From assembly GCA_030549495.1 (NCBI GenBank), contig JAUIRK010000886.1, positions 25,228-89,227 on the forward strand: a stretch of DNA of 64,000 nucleotides. The letters run 5' to 3'. Position numbers and translations under genes: made by a program. Source of the DNA: Nectonema munidae (Eukaryota > Nematomorpha > Nectonematoida > Nectonematidae). This document shows positions 11,346 through 22,339 of this stretch, in pieces (position 1 is the first letter of the stretch; each line of letters begins with the position of its first letter). The notes beneath the pieces are model-generated. The model made no database searches. It had not been told where the DNA came from and saw only the letters and a program-made list of their open reading frames with translations.

Positions 11346-12404
11346 AAAATAAGAATTTATCAAAAAAAGTCAACCCCATTTTTCTAAAATTGCTTTTATT
11401 GACTTATTAGCTAAAAAAATTGACTTTATCCTTAAAAACTCAAAAAATTGACTTTATTGACCTTATAAATTTCTGAAAATTTAAATTTGTTTACTTTTAT
11501 GCTTCTATTTCAGCGTTTCTAAAATATACTAGCATTAAAATAAAAATTGACTTTATTGACTTTTTCGCGATCTACTAATAACCAAGATCGTAAATATTTC
11601 AGTTCAACTGTTCAAAATGATTTATCTATTAGAACGAATTCAAGTGTGGTTAAGGACAACAACAAGAATATCAATAATGCTTTTGATTCTACGTTGTCTG
11701 TTTTAATTCCTAAGTTCTTCAGCGAAACTGATGGCAAAGATAACAAAAAAAAGATTAATGATAAGTTAAATCCAACTAAAAATAAACTTCGTTTGAAGAA
11801 ATTTAAGAGATTAAATAATGGGTCTCTATTAATTGAAAGTGACTCTCCAGCAAGTCTACAAAGTTTGAAGTCCTCTTTAACAAATTCCAATATTCCACAT
11901 GAAGAAATGAAGCCTAAAAGCCCCTACTTTTGCTTAAAAAATTTTGATTCCGATGTCTCTATTGAAAACATCAAATCAAGTATTGCTGAAAAAAACAATA
12001 TTGAAATCTCAAAGATATTAAATGTTTTCAAGTTTCGGAATCGATGGAACTCTAAAGTTTTCAATGTAGGTATCAAATTTCATTTTGATGTTTTAAAACA
12101 ATTATATCATAATAAGTTCATTTATATTGATTGTATTGCACATCCCTTGGAACTTTTACGTAGTCATGTTAAAGTGTGTTTTAAGTGTAATGGGTACAAT
12201 CATTTAGCTCTGGAATGTAAAACTTCCAAACCTTCTTGTAGATATTGCAGTCATGATCATTCGTCAAATTCATGTGAGAATAAGGAAAATTTGTTATGCA
12301 TTAACTGTTCTAAAAGTAAACTTGAATGTCACCATGTGTGTAATTCGTCTAATTGTCATTCTTTAAAAAAAGACTAGATGACTAGTTCATTACGTAGGTT
12401 CTAA

Positions 12405-14900
12405 AACTCGCATGGAGGACTGTGCTTCTATGTTCATTCTTCTGTTAAATTTTTAGTGATTGATTCGATAAACTATCATAATTTTGAATGTTTTTCAATA
12501 AAAATCAAACAAAGCAAACAAAAAGACTTATGCATACATAATATTTACAGACATCCTTGTAAAATAACGGAAGAAACATTTTTAAACGAATTTGATAAGT
12601 TCATACAAAGTCTAAATAACACATACATTAATTTAATCGGGGGAGATTTTAATATTAATCTATTCGATTATCCATCTAAAAATACAGTTTGTTCATTCCT
12701 CGAAAATCTATTTTCTTTAGGTTACATACCCACTATCACTTCATGTACTAGAGAATTATCCAACTCCTTAATAGATCATTTTTATGTAAGCATTAATATA
12801 AACAAATTTGATGCTTTTGTATTGGGGACCCCTTTGTCTGACCATTATCCTATCTTATTCTCTCTAGGTTCTTTTAAAGCGGAAAATTGTACCAGTGTTA
12901 AGAAAATATTGCATAAAAACAGATTTATTGCTTCAATAAGTAGACTTAATTGGGAAACTTCTTTTCAAAATCTTGTCGAACCTGAACTGCTGGCTGATAC
13001 CTTTTTAAAAACTCTTACAGAGCAAATAAAAAATCACACTAGTTTTAAATTAATATACCCCAAATCAAATAAATATAAATATAAATCTGAACCCTGGGCT
13101 AATGTGGAACTTCTAAATTTAATTAAAAAGAGAGATAAATTGTACAAAAAATATAAGAAATCTGTAGGGGATGAAAAAACTTTACGTAGGAGTGAATTTG
13201 TTCTAATTCGTAATAGGGTAAAATCATTATCCAACAAGCTAAAATTGAAGTATTACTCTGATAGCTTTTCTTCTTTAAAAGATTCTCGTAGTCTCTGGAG
13301 AAAATTTAATAAAATCATGAAGCCAAATTGTAAGAGCGAAATGCAGATTCAAATCAACGGTAAATTAAGTAGTAACAAGAAACTTATTATTGAAGAAATT
13401 AACAAGTCTTTTATAATATCTCCTAGATATTGTGATGATGATCAATATAAAGGTTTTTTACCAGATGTTAACAGTTGTTTTTGCTTTAGACTACTCAATG
13501 CTAATGATATTTTATTGGCAGTAAATTCATGTAAAAACAGCGATTGCGAAGATTATTATGGAATCTCCATGAATATGTTCAAAATGATACTTAACCACAT
13601 TTGCTTTCCTTTAACTTTTATCTTCAACCAATGTTTGATTAAAAAACAGTTTCCTTCAGCTTTCAAAATTAACAGAGTAACTCCAATATATAAAAAAGGA
13701 ACAAAAACTGAAATTTCAAACTACAGGCCTATTACTATAATTACGACATTATCAAAAGTGTTTGAAAAAATTATGGCAACTCAAATTGATAGCTACTTTA
13801 TTAATCACAATTTGTATTTTAGGTATCAATTTGGATTTAGGAAAAATTATTCAACAGAGCTCTTTCACTCGTTTCTGATGAATAATATTACTGAGAATCT
13901 TGAAAATAAGCATGATACTATTGGTGTTTTCTTGGATTTAAAACGAGCATTTGACACAATTTGTTTTAACAAGCTTTTATATAAACTGAAATCATATGGA
14001 TTTACTGAATCATCGTTGAAGTTAGTTAATTCTTATCTAATCAATAAAAGGCAATGCGTATGCATAGATTCTGTTTCTTCAAGCTTTTTAGTATCAAAAT
14101 GTGGTATCCCTCAAGGTTCTCTCCTTGCTCCTCTATTTTTTAAAATTTATATAAACGATATATATATATATGAGTAACATTAATAGTAAATTCTTATTAT
14201 ATGCAGATGACATTACTTTTCTAATTTCTTCGGCCAACACTTCATTTGGTGAAAATTATAAATTTGTTAAAGAAAACATCAGTCAGATATACCGATGGTG
14301 CTATTCTAATGACTTAATAGTAAATAATTCTAAAACTAAAGGAATGATCTTTTCAAATCGTAAATTTAGCTTAAATGATGCGACAATGTATTTGGGATTT
14401 CAATTTATTGAATCTTTTAGCTTATTAGGTCTTAGATTGATGATAATTTAAGATGGAATACTCATATAAACTTTATTTGCAATAAATTATCTTCAATTAC
14501 AGGTATACTTAAATGCTTAAAAAATTACTTGAGCAAAAATCTTTTATTGACACTTTACAAAGCTTTATTTCTACCACATTTAACATATAACATTTTAATT
14601 TGGGGACATGCTAACTTGTACAAGTTATTCTCACTACAAAAGAGAGTCTTGAAAATCATTTTTAATAAACCAACTTTATTTCATTCAAATGTGCTCTTTG
14701 TAGATAATAAGCTTTTGAAGATAGACGATATTTTTCTGCATAAACTCTATATTTTTTGTTTGAAATTTAAATTGGGAATTCTCCCCAAAGAATTCTATGA
14801 GCTTGTAAATTTTAACCATGAACTTGTGCGTCCACATTTAAGGTCGCATTTAAACTTAGTTTACCTTATTACAGGTTAAAATCATCTAAACAAACACTTG
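12405..14900 (+). pseudogene. LINE ORF2: endonuclease fragment plus reverse transcriptase (left copy)
   Basis: The frame is open from about 12405 without an ATG (the apparent start at 12456 is GTG), which fits loss of the endonuclease N-terminus. The endonuclease keeps GGDFNIN, SLIDHFYV and SDHYPI. The reverse transcriptase keeps PIYKKG, SNYRPI, FRKNYSTE, FLDLKRAFDT and GIPQGSLLAPLFF. A (AT)7 tract at about 14158-14171 shifts the frame just before LLYADD (14170-14451). Two further 1-nt differences (single G at 14439, T3 at 14849-14851) break the C-terminal part here but not in the right arm, where 24127-24978 is open for 283 codons. Dead as read. Confidence 0.85.
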
Positions 14901-15329
14901 TTTATAAATTTTCGACTTTTATAATAGTCATATTGCTTTTATTAACAGTTTCTGCTGAATTGTTTCGATAAAAAATGCAGGTATTGATCTTTTGTTGCAA
15001 ACATATCGTAATATATAAAAGATACAGTTTATTATATGAAGACTACTAAGTCTTTCAATTGTGATTGTTTATATATTATTTATTTATTTTTTTTTTTCTT
15101 ATTCATTTGAGTTATATTTAGTTTAATCACTTATAGTACTTCTCCAAGCGGGTTTCTTTTAAACCTTTTGAGGTACTTGTTATCACATTTTTTCATCATT
15201 ACTATTGATTGTCATTTTGTTTGTTTGTTTGTATTTGTATACAAATTTATCAAATTTTTACACCTAATATTTTACATGTTTCATATTTATGTGATATCAA
15301 TAAATCATCTTCTTCATCTTCAGGCTCAT

Positions 15330-16800
15330 TAAACAGCGTTGTAAGACTCTGGTGAGAAATTTTGTTTGGCTATCCTAATCCCATAAAAGGCATAGCCTAA
15401 TGGCCCATTTGTAATTCAACTTAATGTATTTAAGCTGAAAAGGAGCCACTAGTTTGAGTTTCGGACATTTAGAAAAGTTCCTTGGTGAAGGTGAAATTGG
15501 CAACTAGTCTAGTTTTCCCTCCCACTTTTGGAACCATAAAACACGAGCTAAGGATTCTTGCATGGCTCCACGATTACAGCTTCTAAAAGTTGGGGATAAC
15601 TTCTCCTCTGATAAACTTTCCTTGCCCCTTTGGTGGCAGAAGATAATTCGATAGTTTATTAAAGGAGGTGTTGCTAATGATGAGTGGGGCATAACCTTTT
15701 GTGAGTGTATTCCTAGTGAACCTACATTTGAGGTCATATAGGGGTTGGAATGTCGGGCGACTAGTGCTGAAAGTGGCCCCCTCAGGTTGTTGTAAAGACA
15801 TTGAGTCTTTGGCGAAATCCCCAATGGTTTCTTGAAGAGTGTTCAAATCCAAAATAGGCTGGGTTTGTTCCTCGTCCGGGTCCTTAGGGAGCCGGCTCCT
15901 TATTTGGATCATTTTCGCCCTTATCTTTCTCGGGATTATTTTCCTCTCTCTCCTGAGAGACGCGTCGTGAAGATTTTTCTCCATTCCTCTGGAGTGTGTT
16001 TGTGCTTATTTTTAAGGTAGTAATCGAGAAAGTCCCGGTAGGCTTCCGGGGTATCATTCTCTAAGTTGGTTAGAATGTCCAAATCTGGTAGCTCCCTAGG
16101 AGAGACAGGACTGGTTTGGGCACTTATGCCTGGTGGAGTTACCTCTGGGATATTGTCCACCACCTTAATGTCCAGCCCACTAGGAGATGGCGGTCCTAAG
16201 ACGGTATCTAGGTCCTCATTGCTGAGGTACCGCCCGAATTCAGGAGATGTGGGTCCTAAGACATCTTCCACATCCTGGACGGTCGGGAACGGGAGAGTTA
16301 CCTCGGTAACAGCCCCAACTTCACTAGTGAAGGAGAAAAGGGAGTTTGTTAGGTCCTCTGGTGGGGTTTCCCGCCGAGGCAAATTTCGGAGAGAGAAATT
16401 TATCCCTGGGTCTACGTTATTTGGGACTCTTCCCCCTTCCTGAGAAGGATATAGTGGTCTGGATAAGTGGAGCTACCCTGGCATCTGCCCCCTCTTCCCC
16501 AAAAGAGGGCGGAGGCTCCTCGGTCGTGAAGATGGTGGGCAAGCCGCTAAAGAAGGGTTACTTGAAACGGGGCGCTTCCAGGCGCTAAAAGCACAGGCGG
16601 CACTACCTGGGCTGATGCAAGTGGCCCTGACCCGCTGGGGGTATTGAGCTGGAGGCTGGCCTCCAAACAATTTCTGCACCAGGCGTCTACTTCTTTTCAC
16701 CACGAGGGCGGGACGGGCGCTCGGTTCCTGTTCCGCGAAAGGGAGCAGGAGGAGCGCGGTATTGTACGGGAGGTGAAATACCAGAGACTAATGGGTCTCT
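15330..16800 (-). mobile_element. Retroelement fossil, N-terminal end (left arm)
   Basis: This is the 5' portion of the fossil whose RT/RNase H end is at 7119-8290. It is clearly GC-richer than its surroundings. On the minus strand it carries a basic Arg/Pro-rich segment, then an acidic Pro-rich region (LGPTSPEFGRYLS and LGPPSPSG repeats) of unknown function, perhaps Gag-like. The start of a reverse transcriptase (MVPK.GGK.RLVANFTF near 15500) follows. The outer end at about 16770-16800 has a small hairpin (AGAGAC...GTCTCT) that may be a terminal feature. It is broken. The family is uncertain (DIRS/Ngaro-like or LTR-like). Confidence 0.5.
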
Positions 16801-17574
16801 AGTGAAGTTCCGAAAAATTCATTTATTCAAAACCCATCAAAATTTTTTTTTCAAACTCGACATCTTTCAAAATTCTATACTAGATTTTGCTGCATGATAT
16901 TCTTTGTATCCAACTTGTTTTATTTTTTGTATCAAGTCTGTTTAATGGTAATGAATCACATCTGTATTATTACGATCATTCATTATAGTTTGAGTTTACA
17001 CTTTACACTATATAGCTTCATATATTTCTTTAGTGGCAGAGTTCTAGATCAGTAAACAAAGAGTGGTGAGTTTAAATTTCATTTGAAGCAATTATAGTTT
17101 TGTTCAATCTAAAAAAGTAATTTTACAAAAGTAATTACTTCTAGTAAAGCTTATATAATTTTGTTACACTTTCGCAGCAGCAGCGATCAACTAGCTTAAT
17201 TCCAGCCACAAGGCTAAAATCCACCATGAGCATAGCTGACAAACACTTCAAAAAATTTAAAGTTTTGATTTTTAATAAATTGTATTTTGGTATGCTATTT
17301 AGCATGTTTTTCCATGTTACTCGAGCGTATTTTCATTAAACACTTATTTTCAAAAATGATTGATTAATTATAAATCCACTGCATTTCATATAAAAATAAA
17401 TGTCACCAATCAACTCAGTCTACTTGAAAAGGGTAGCTTTGATAAAAAATACTGAATATTATATTTTTTACAAACCTGTCAAAATTGATTGATTATGGCA
17501 AATTGAGTAAATTTCATGAAAAAAATGTCATAAAGCGATTTGGCACACACGAAAATGGTAGTTTTCACGGTAAT
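16801..17574. other. Non-coding AT-rich stretch (mirrored at about 21575-22335)
   Basis: No gene seen. It contains simple AT-rich sequence between the fossil and the MITE, and is probably transposon-derived. Confidence 0.4.
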
Positions 17575-17839
17575 GTTGCACTATCCGTGCATTGATGAAA
17601 AGCAATTTTAATTGGAAAGAAGTTGTTCAATGATATAATGCTTTCATATGTCAATCTTTTCTGAATGCGATTATAGTTTGAGTATCGCACTATACGTGCA
17701 TTGTAGCAAATACAGTCTATGCCTGCCTCCATAATACGAGTATATCTACATATCCTACCAAATAGAGCAACACAGTCTGTGTTCCTCTCTTCACTACTAT
17801 ACACATACAAATTGAAGACCAATACAGGCATAGTGCAAC
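17575..17839. mobile_element. MITE with 20-bp terminal inverted repeats (left arm)
   Basis: The ends read GTTGCACTATCCGTGCATTG and, inward from the right, GTTGCACTATGCCTGTATTG: 17 of 20 match. Total length is 265 bp. A third internal copy of the motif (GCACTATACGTGCATTGTAG) lies near 17686. No coding capacity. The target duplication is unclear (AT at most), so the superfamily cannot be set. Confidence 0.65.
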
Positions 17840-17892
17840 ATGGACGAGATATTTAAAAAGACGAAGTGATAAGACAATATTAAATCTATGCT

Positions 17893-17955
17893 GAACCCTT
17901 TTTTGACAAAGGTTTATTAAATTTAAGTAGTACCCTTTTTGACAAAGGTTCATTT
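17893..17955. repeat. Paired ACCCTTTTTGACAAAGGTT direct repeats
   Basis: Two nearly identical 22-bp motifs (ACCCTTTTTTGACAAAGGTTTAT and ACCCTTTTTGACAAAGGTTCAT) lie about 40 bp apart, some 280 bp beyond the piggyBac stop codon. They could be subterminal transposase-binding repeats of the piggyBac element. They are also present in the right arm at 21190-21255. Confidence 0.45.
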
Positions 17956-18059
17956 TTCATCGAATTAACTTCAAATTGAAAGATAAATAATAAATAACTG
18001 GAAAAAAAGCAAATTTGCGAGATTTTTATGAAAAATTTTTTTTTTCTTTCAAAAAAAAC

Positions 18060-18079
18060 ACGTTGCGAAAACGCAACGT
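18060..18079. repeat. Perfect 8-bp-stem hairpin near the piggyBac 3' end
   Basis: ACGTTGCG-AAAA-CGCAACGT is a perfect stem-loop about 140 bp downstream of the piggyBac stop codon. It is conserved in the right arm at 21069-21088. It may be part of the transposon end. No TTAA target duplication could be assigned with confidence. Confidence 0.5.
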
Positions 18080-18214
18080 TGGACAGATTAATGAAAAGTT
18101 AGCACACATTTTTATATTTGAAATTTAAAAAGAAAAATTGGAGTACATTTAAATAAAATTTTATTCACATGTTTAAGGCTAAAGCAACGAACGTAATAAA
18201 TAAAATAAGCTTCA

Positions 18215-19262
18215 TCATCTTGAATGATACACTTTGAAACACTTCACGTGCAAACCAACACCACATCTATCGCATTTTTTGTTTGTCTGCGAATTGCATT
18301 GCCGACAACGTACTCTTTTGTTGTTTTCAACGTTAACAATTATGCGATTTTGTCTGTCGAATCTTATATCATCTGAAGGAGCTTTTATGGCTGAGGATCT
18401 ACCAGGCTTTGCGGGATTGTATTCCAGACTTAATAAATACTCCACTATCAATCTTCGGAAAGCCAGCTGATCATATGGACTTGATGATTGAAACTTGTGT
18501 AAAGCCCAACAATTGACAATTGCCATGTCAATAATATGGATCATTATAAACCAGTACCGTTTCTTTCCTCTTATAGATATTCGGTACTGAGATATGTTTT
18601 GATCTAACATATCTACAAAACCCATATATTTGTTGTAGGTATGGGAAATTTTTGGTTGATTGATTTTTATCTGTTTTTTCTCGGTGTGGAATATCTTGTG
18701 ACTTTTTGGAGAGGGTTGATAGATCCGAAGTTGATACAGCTATGATAGACTTTTTGTCTATCCATTGCACTATATTTACATTATTTCTAAACCATAAAAG
18801 GGAATTCTCTGCTCTTACCCAATTTTGCCATTTTCAACGGACAGCCTTTAGTTCTATTTTTCTCATAGTTGCAGTATACTTCGATTCCTATTTCGACATT
18901 TTTTCTACTAAATTTATAGTGCCGAAAATTATCTGAAATATAGAATATGCATTTGGCATTAAATTCTTTTGATTTTTTCTGCAAAATTCAAAACAACAGA
19001 AGCTCCCAATCCAAAATCGGATTGATATTTATTTAGAGAAAATCCTTTTTCCTTGGTAGATATCAAATTGACAACAATATCCATGTTGTATACAATCAGA
19101 CCATTGCCGATACCCAAACCTTGTAGGTTTTCCAGGTAAATATTGTTTAGAGGGATGGTTACCAAAGTAGGGTATCATAGTTTCATCAACAGAGTGAAAC
19201 TCAGAAATAGGCGCAAAAAAATCTGAAAATTTCATTGGTAAAATTTAAGATTGGTCTTATCT
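18215..19262 (-). pseudogene. piggyBac transposase, 5'-truncated copy (left arm)
   Basis: This is the C-terminal two thirds of a piggyBac-type transposase (DDE_Tnp_1_7), cut off at the palindrome centre (19262), so the N-terminal region is absent. It keeps SVDETMIPYFG (first catalytic Asp), the ISDNF segment, MGFVDMLDQNIS (third catalytic Asp), and a C-terminal Cys/His-rich finger (RCRQCNSQTNKKCDRCGVGLH). The last 136 codons (18215-18625) are open and include an RGKKRYWF stretch missing from the right copy. Several frameshifts lie between 18600 and 19240. It is not functional because the N-terminus is missing. Confidence 0.88.
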
Positions 19263-19941
19263 GTGAAATTTGATTTTTCATCCATGTTTGGGCTAAAGTT
19301 CCAGATGTGTATAATTTTATATACATATAGTTCTTGTTAAAATTAGGAGAAAACTTCAGCTGAGATTATTGAAGTTCTTGAAGGTTCAGCAGTTAGCCAT
19401 GAAGTTTTCATCAATCCTCCAACAAACCCGAGTTTATCTGATGAAGATTCTGCAGATGAAGAAAGTTGTGATATTAATCATTTGTCGTCAAATCAATTAT
19501 CTACACAAGCAGAAATAATTCAATCTGAAGACGATGGAGAACTGAGCGATGTAAGAAAGGTATGGAGTACTGGTTCTAATATAAAGGTCTTTGATGAATT
19601 TAGTGCACCTCATACCGTGCAGAATTTGAATACTCCAGTTGAACTCTTTTTAATTATGATGAATGATATCGTTGAAAATATTTGTGCTTTTACAAATAAG
19701 TATTCTTTCCAAAAAAATTTACCTCTGAATTCTTCAAAAGAAGAGATTTTCAAGTTTATTAGCATACTTATTTTGTCAGGTTACGTAGTTCTTCCAAGAT
19801 ATAGATTATATTGGGAACAAGCTATCGACTGCCGCAATAATTTAGTTTCAAATGCCATGCGACGTAAAAGATTTGAAGAAATTAAGAATAATTTCCATTT
19901 TTGTGATAATACTCAAATTGATATTAATGATAAGTTTTCTA
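19263..19941. other. Single-copy spacer at the palindrome centre
   Basis: These 679 bases separate the two arms. From about 19347 onward they hold the 5' coding part of the piggyBac transposase of the right arm, which has no partner in the left arm. The first 85 bases (19263-19346) are AT-rich and end in an intron-acceptor-like AG. The spacer is unique within the window, which makes it the place to anchor reads that test whether the palindrome is real. Confidence 0.9.
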
Positions 19942-20933
19942 AGATAAGACCAATCTTAAATCTTGCCAATGAAATTTTCAGATTTTTTTGCGCCTATTTC
20001 TGAGTTTCACTCTGTTGATGAAACTATGATACCCTACTTTGGTAACCATCCCTCTAAACAATATTTACCTGGAAAACCTATAAAGTTTGGGTATCGGCAA
20101 TGGTCTGCTTGTATACAACATGGATATTGTTGTCAATTTGATATCTATCAAGGAAAAAAGTTTTTTGTAAATAAATATCAATCCGATTTTGGATTGGGAG
20201 CTTCTGTTATTTTGAATTTTGCAGAAAAATCAAAAGAATTCATGCCAAATGCATATTCTTATATTTCAGATAATTTTTTCAGCACTATAAATTTAGTGGA
20301 AAAAATGTCCGAAATAGGAATCAAGTATACTGCAACTATAAGAAAAAATAGAACTAAAGGCTGTCCGTTGAAAATCGCAAAATTGGGTAAGAGCAGAGGG
20401 AATTCATTTTCATGGTTTAGAAATAATGTAAATATAGTGCAATGGATAGACAAAAAGTCTATCATAGCTGTATCCAACTTCGAATCTATTAACCCTCTCC
20501 AAAAAGTCACAAGATATTCCACAGCCGAGAAAAAACAGATAAAAATCAATCAACCAAAAATTTCCCATACCTACAACAAATATATGGGTTTTGTAGATAT
20601 GTTAAATCAAAACATATCTCAGTACCGAATATCAATTGTTGGGCTTTACACAAGTTTCAATCATCAAGTCCATATGATCAGCTGGCTTTCCGAAGATTGA
20701 TAGTGGAGTATTTATTAAGTCTGGAATACAATCCCGCAAAGCCTGGTAGATCCTCAGCCATAAAAGCTCCTTCAGATGATATAAGATTCGACAGACAAAA
20801 TCACATAATTGTTAACGTTGAAAACAACAAAAGAGTACGTTGTCGGCAATGCAATTCGCAGACAAACAAAAAGTGCGATAGATGTGGTGTTGGTTTGCAC
20901 GTGAAGTGTTTCAAAGTGTATCATTCAAGATGA
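19347..20933 (+). pseudogene. piggyBac transposase, longer copy (spacer and right arm)
   Basis: The frame opens at 19347, directly after an acceptor-like AATTAG, and has no early ATG, so an upstream first exon is expected but not visible. The N-terminal part is acidic (SLSDEDSADEESCD). Then come LNTPVELFL.....VENI, LPRYRLYWE, and from 19963 in a shifted frame SVDETMIPYFG, YISDNFFS, MGFVDMLNQNIS, and from 20697 the Cys-rich C-terminal finger. There are two breaks: a 1-nt shift near 19965 and a deletion of about 61 bp near 20635 that removes the segment kept in the left copy. The element's 5' terminus was not found; only 85 bp separate the exon from the arm junction. Confidence 0.88.
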
Positions 20934-21068
20934 TGAAGCTTATTTTATTTATTACGTTCTTTGCTTTAGCCTTAAACATGTGAATAAAATTTTATTTAAA
21001 TTTACTCCAATTTTTCTTTTTAAATTTCAAATATAAAAATGTGTGCTAACTTTTCATTAATCTGTCCA

Positions 21069-21088
21069 ACGTTGCGTTTTCGCAACGT
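21069..21088. repeat. Mirror of the piggyBac-associated hairpin
   Basis: ACGTTGCG-TTTT-CGCAACGT, the right-arm partner of 18060-18079, unchanged. Confidence 0.5.
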
Positions 21089-21189
21089 GTTTTTTTTGAA
21101 AGAAAAAAAAAATTTTCATAAAAATCTCGCAAATTTGCTTTTTTCCAGTTATTTATTATTTATCTTTTCAATTTGAAGTTAATTCGATG

Positions 21190-21255
21190 AAAAATGAACC
21201 TTTGTCAAAAGGGTACTACTTAAATTTAATAAACCTTTGTCAAAAAAGGGTTCAT
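21190..21255. repeat. Mirror of the paired AACCTTTGTCAAAAAGGGT repeats
   Basis: This is the right-arm partner of 17893-17955. Two AACCTTTGTCAAAA..GGGT motifs lie beyond the piggyBac stop codon. Confidence 0.45.
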
Positions 21256-21306
21256 CATAGATTTAATATTGTCTTATCACTTCGTCTTTTTAAATATCTC
21301 GTCCAT

Positions 21307-21574
21307 GTTGCACTATGCCTGTATTGGTCTTCAATTTGCATGTGTATAGTAGTGAAGAGAGAGAAACACAGACTGTGTTGCTCTATTTGGTAGGATGTGT
21401 AGATATACTCGTATTATGGAGGCAGGCATAGACTGTATTTGCTACAATGCACGTATAGTGCGATACTCAAACTATAATCGCATTCAAGAAAAGATTGACA
21501 TATGAAAGCATTATATCATTGAACAACTTCTTTCCAATTAAAATTGCTTTTCATCAATGCACGGATAGTGCAAC
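21307..21574. mobile_element. MITE with 20-bp inverted repeats (right arm)
   Basis: Partner of 17575-17839 with the same GTTGCACTAT termini and only minor differences from the left copy. Confidence 0.62.
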
Positions 21575-22339
21575 ATTACCGTGAAAACTACCATTTTCGT
21601 GTGTGCCAAATCGCTTTATGACATTTTTTCATGAAATTTACTCAATTTGCCATAATCAATCAATTTTGACAGGTTTGTAAAAAATATAATATTCAGTATT
21701 TTTTATCAAAGCTACCCTTTTCAAGTAGACTGAGTTGATTGGTGACATTTATTTTTATATGAAATGCAATGGATTTATAATTAATCAATCATTTTTGAAA
21801 ATAAGTGTTTAATGAAAATACGCTCGAGTAACATGGAAAAACATGCTAAATAGCATACCAAAATACAATTTATTAAAAATCAAAACTTTAAATTTTTTGA
21901 AGTGTTTGTCAGCTATGCTCATGGTGGATGATTTTAGCCTTGTGGCTGGAATTAAGCTAGTTGATCGCTGCTGCTGCGAAAGTGTAACAAAATTATATAA
22001 GCTTTACTAGAAGTAATTACTTTTGTAAAATTACTTTTTTAGATTGAACAAAACTATAATTGCTTCAAATGAAATTTAAACTCACCACTCTTTATTTACT
22101 GATCTAGAACTCTGCCACTAAAGAAATATATGAAGCTATTTAGTGTAAAGTGTAAACTCAAACTATAATGAATGATCGTAATAATACAGATGTGATTCAT
22201 TACCATTAAACAGACTTGATACAAAAAATAAAACAAGTTGGATACAAAGAATATCATGCAGCAAAATCTAGTATAGAATTTTGAAAGATGTCGAGTTTGA
22301 AAAAAAATTTTTGATGGGTTTTGAATAAATGAATTTTTC

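Larger units (their letters stand above)
8773..11574 (-). mobile_element. hAT-1 DNA transposon inside LINE ORF1 (left arm)
   Basis: The element is 2802 bp. The 8-bp target duplication CTAATAAC is seen at 8765-8772 and 11575-11582, the length typical of hAT elements. The ends are imperfect inverted repeats: TATAGCACGAAAAA at the left, TAGATCGCGAAAAA read inward from the right. Both subterminal zones are crowded with TTGACTTT/TTGACCTT motifs (8790-8880 and 11370-11560), probable transposase-binding repeats. The transposase is on the minus strand at 8911-10292. The 1.2 kb upstream of it (10333-11574) is non-coding and contains a roughly 119-bp-period duplication near 10540-10750 and a diverged copy of the short dispersed repeat at 11207-11345. 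Confidence 0.88.
8524..12377 (+). pseudogene. LINE ORF1 (Gag-like, zinc knuckles), split by hAT-1
   Basis: The N-terminal 83 codons (8524-8772) are rich in Lys and Glu and probably helical. The C-terminal part (11583-12377) is open for 265 codons. It holds an RRM-like middle region and a run of Cys/His knuckles at its end: CFKCNGYNHLALEC, then CRYCSHDHSSNSC and CINCSKSKLECHHVC. This is the nucleic-acid-binding architecture of Jockey/CR1 ORF1 proteins. The reading frame is interrupted only by the hAT inserted at the 8-bp target CTAATAAC. In the right arm the same ORF also carries 1-nt differences, so neither arm encodes an intact protein. Confidence 0.8.
8330..15325 (+). mobile_element. Jockey/CR1-type LINE interrupted by a hAT (left arm)
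   Basis: A non-LTR retrotransposon lies in the plus orientation inside the retroelement fossil. ORF1 begins at 8524, is split by the hAT at 8773-11574, resumes at 11583 and ends at 12377 with CCHC zinc knuckles. ORF2 (endonuclease plus reverse transcriptase) follows from about 12405 to 14900. The 3' end is near 15325, after an AT-rich trailer ending in an ATCTTC-type repeat. The first part of the endonuclease domain is missing, so an internal deletion separates ORF1 from ORF2. I could not fix a clean target duplication, so both boundaries are approximate (tens of bases). Confidence 0.8.
1..19262 (+). repeat. Left arm of giant inverted duplication
   Basis: Everything here reappears in reverse complement at 19942-39154, in mirrored order. 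Position 1 pairs with 39154 and 19262 pairs with 19942. The coordinate sum of paired features drifts from about 39155 at the outer ends, to 39140-39144 across most of the arms, to 39204 at the inner ends because of small indels, the largest being about 61 bp near 18550. The arm is still paired at the first base of the window, so its outer end is not seen. Arm-to-arm identity is very high: at least four substitutions, and few more, are visible across the 1224-bp DPAGT1 coding region. Confidence 0.97.

Noticed and set aside
15832-16588. Open frames on the plus strand opposite the retroelement fossil
   Set aside because: They are antisense shadows in GC-rich sequence; the minus-strand reading carries the family resemblance.
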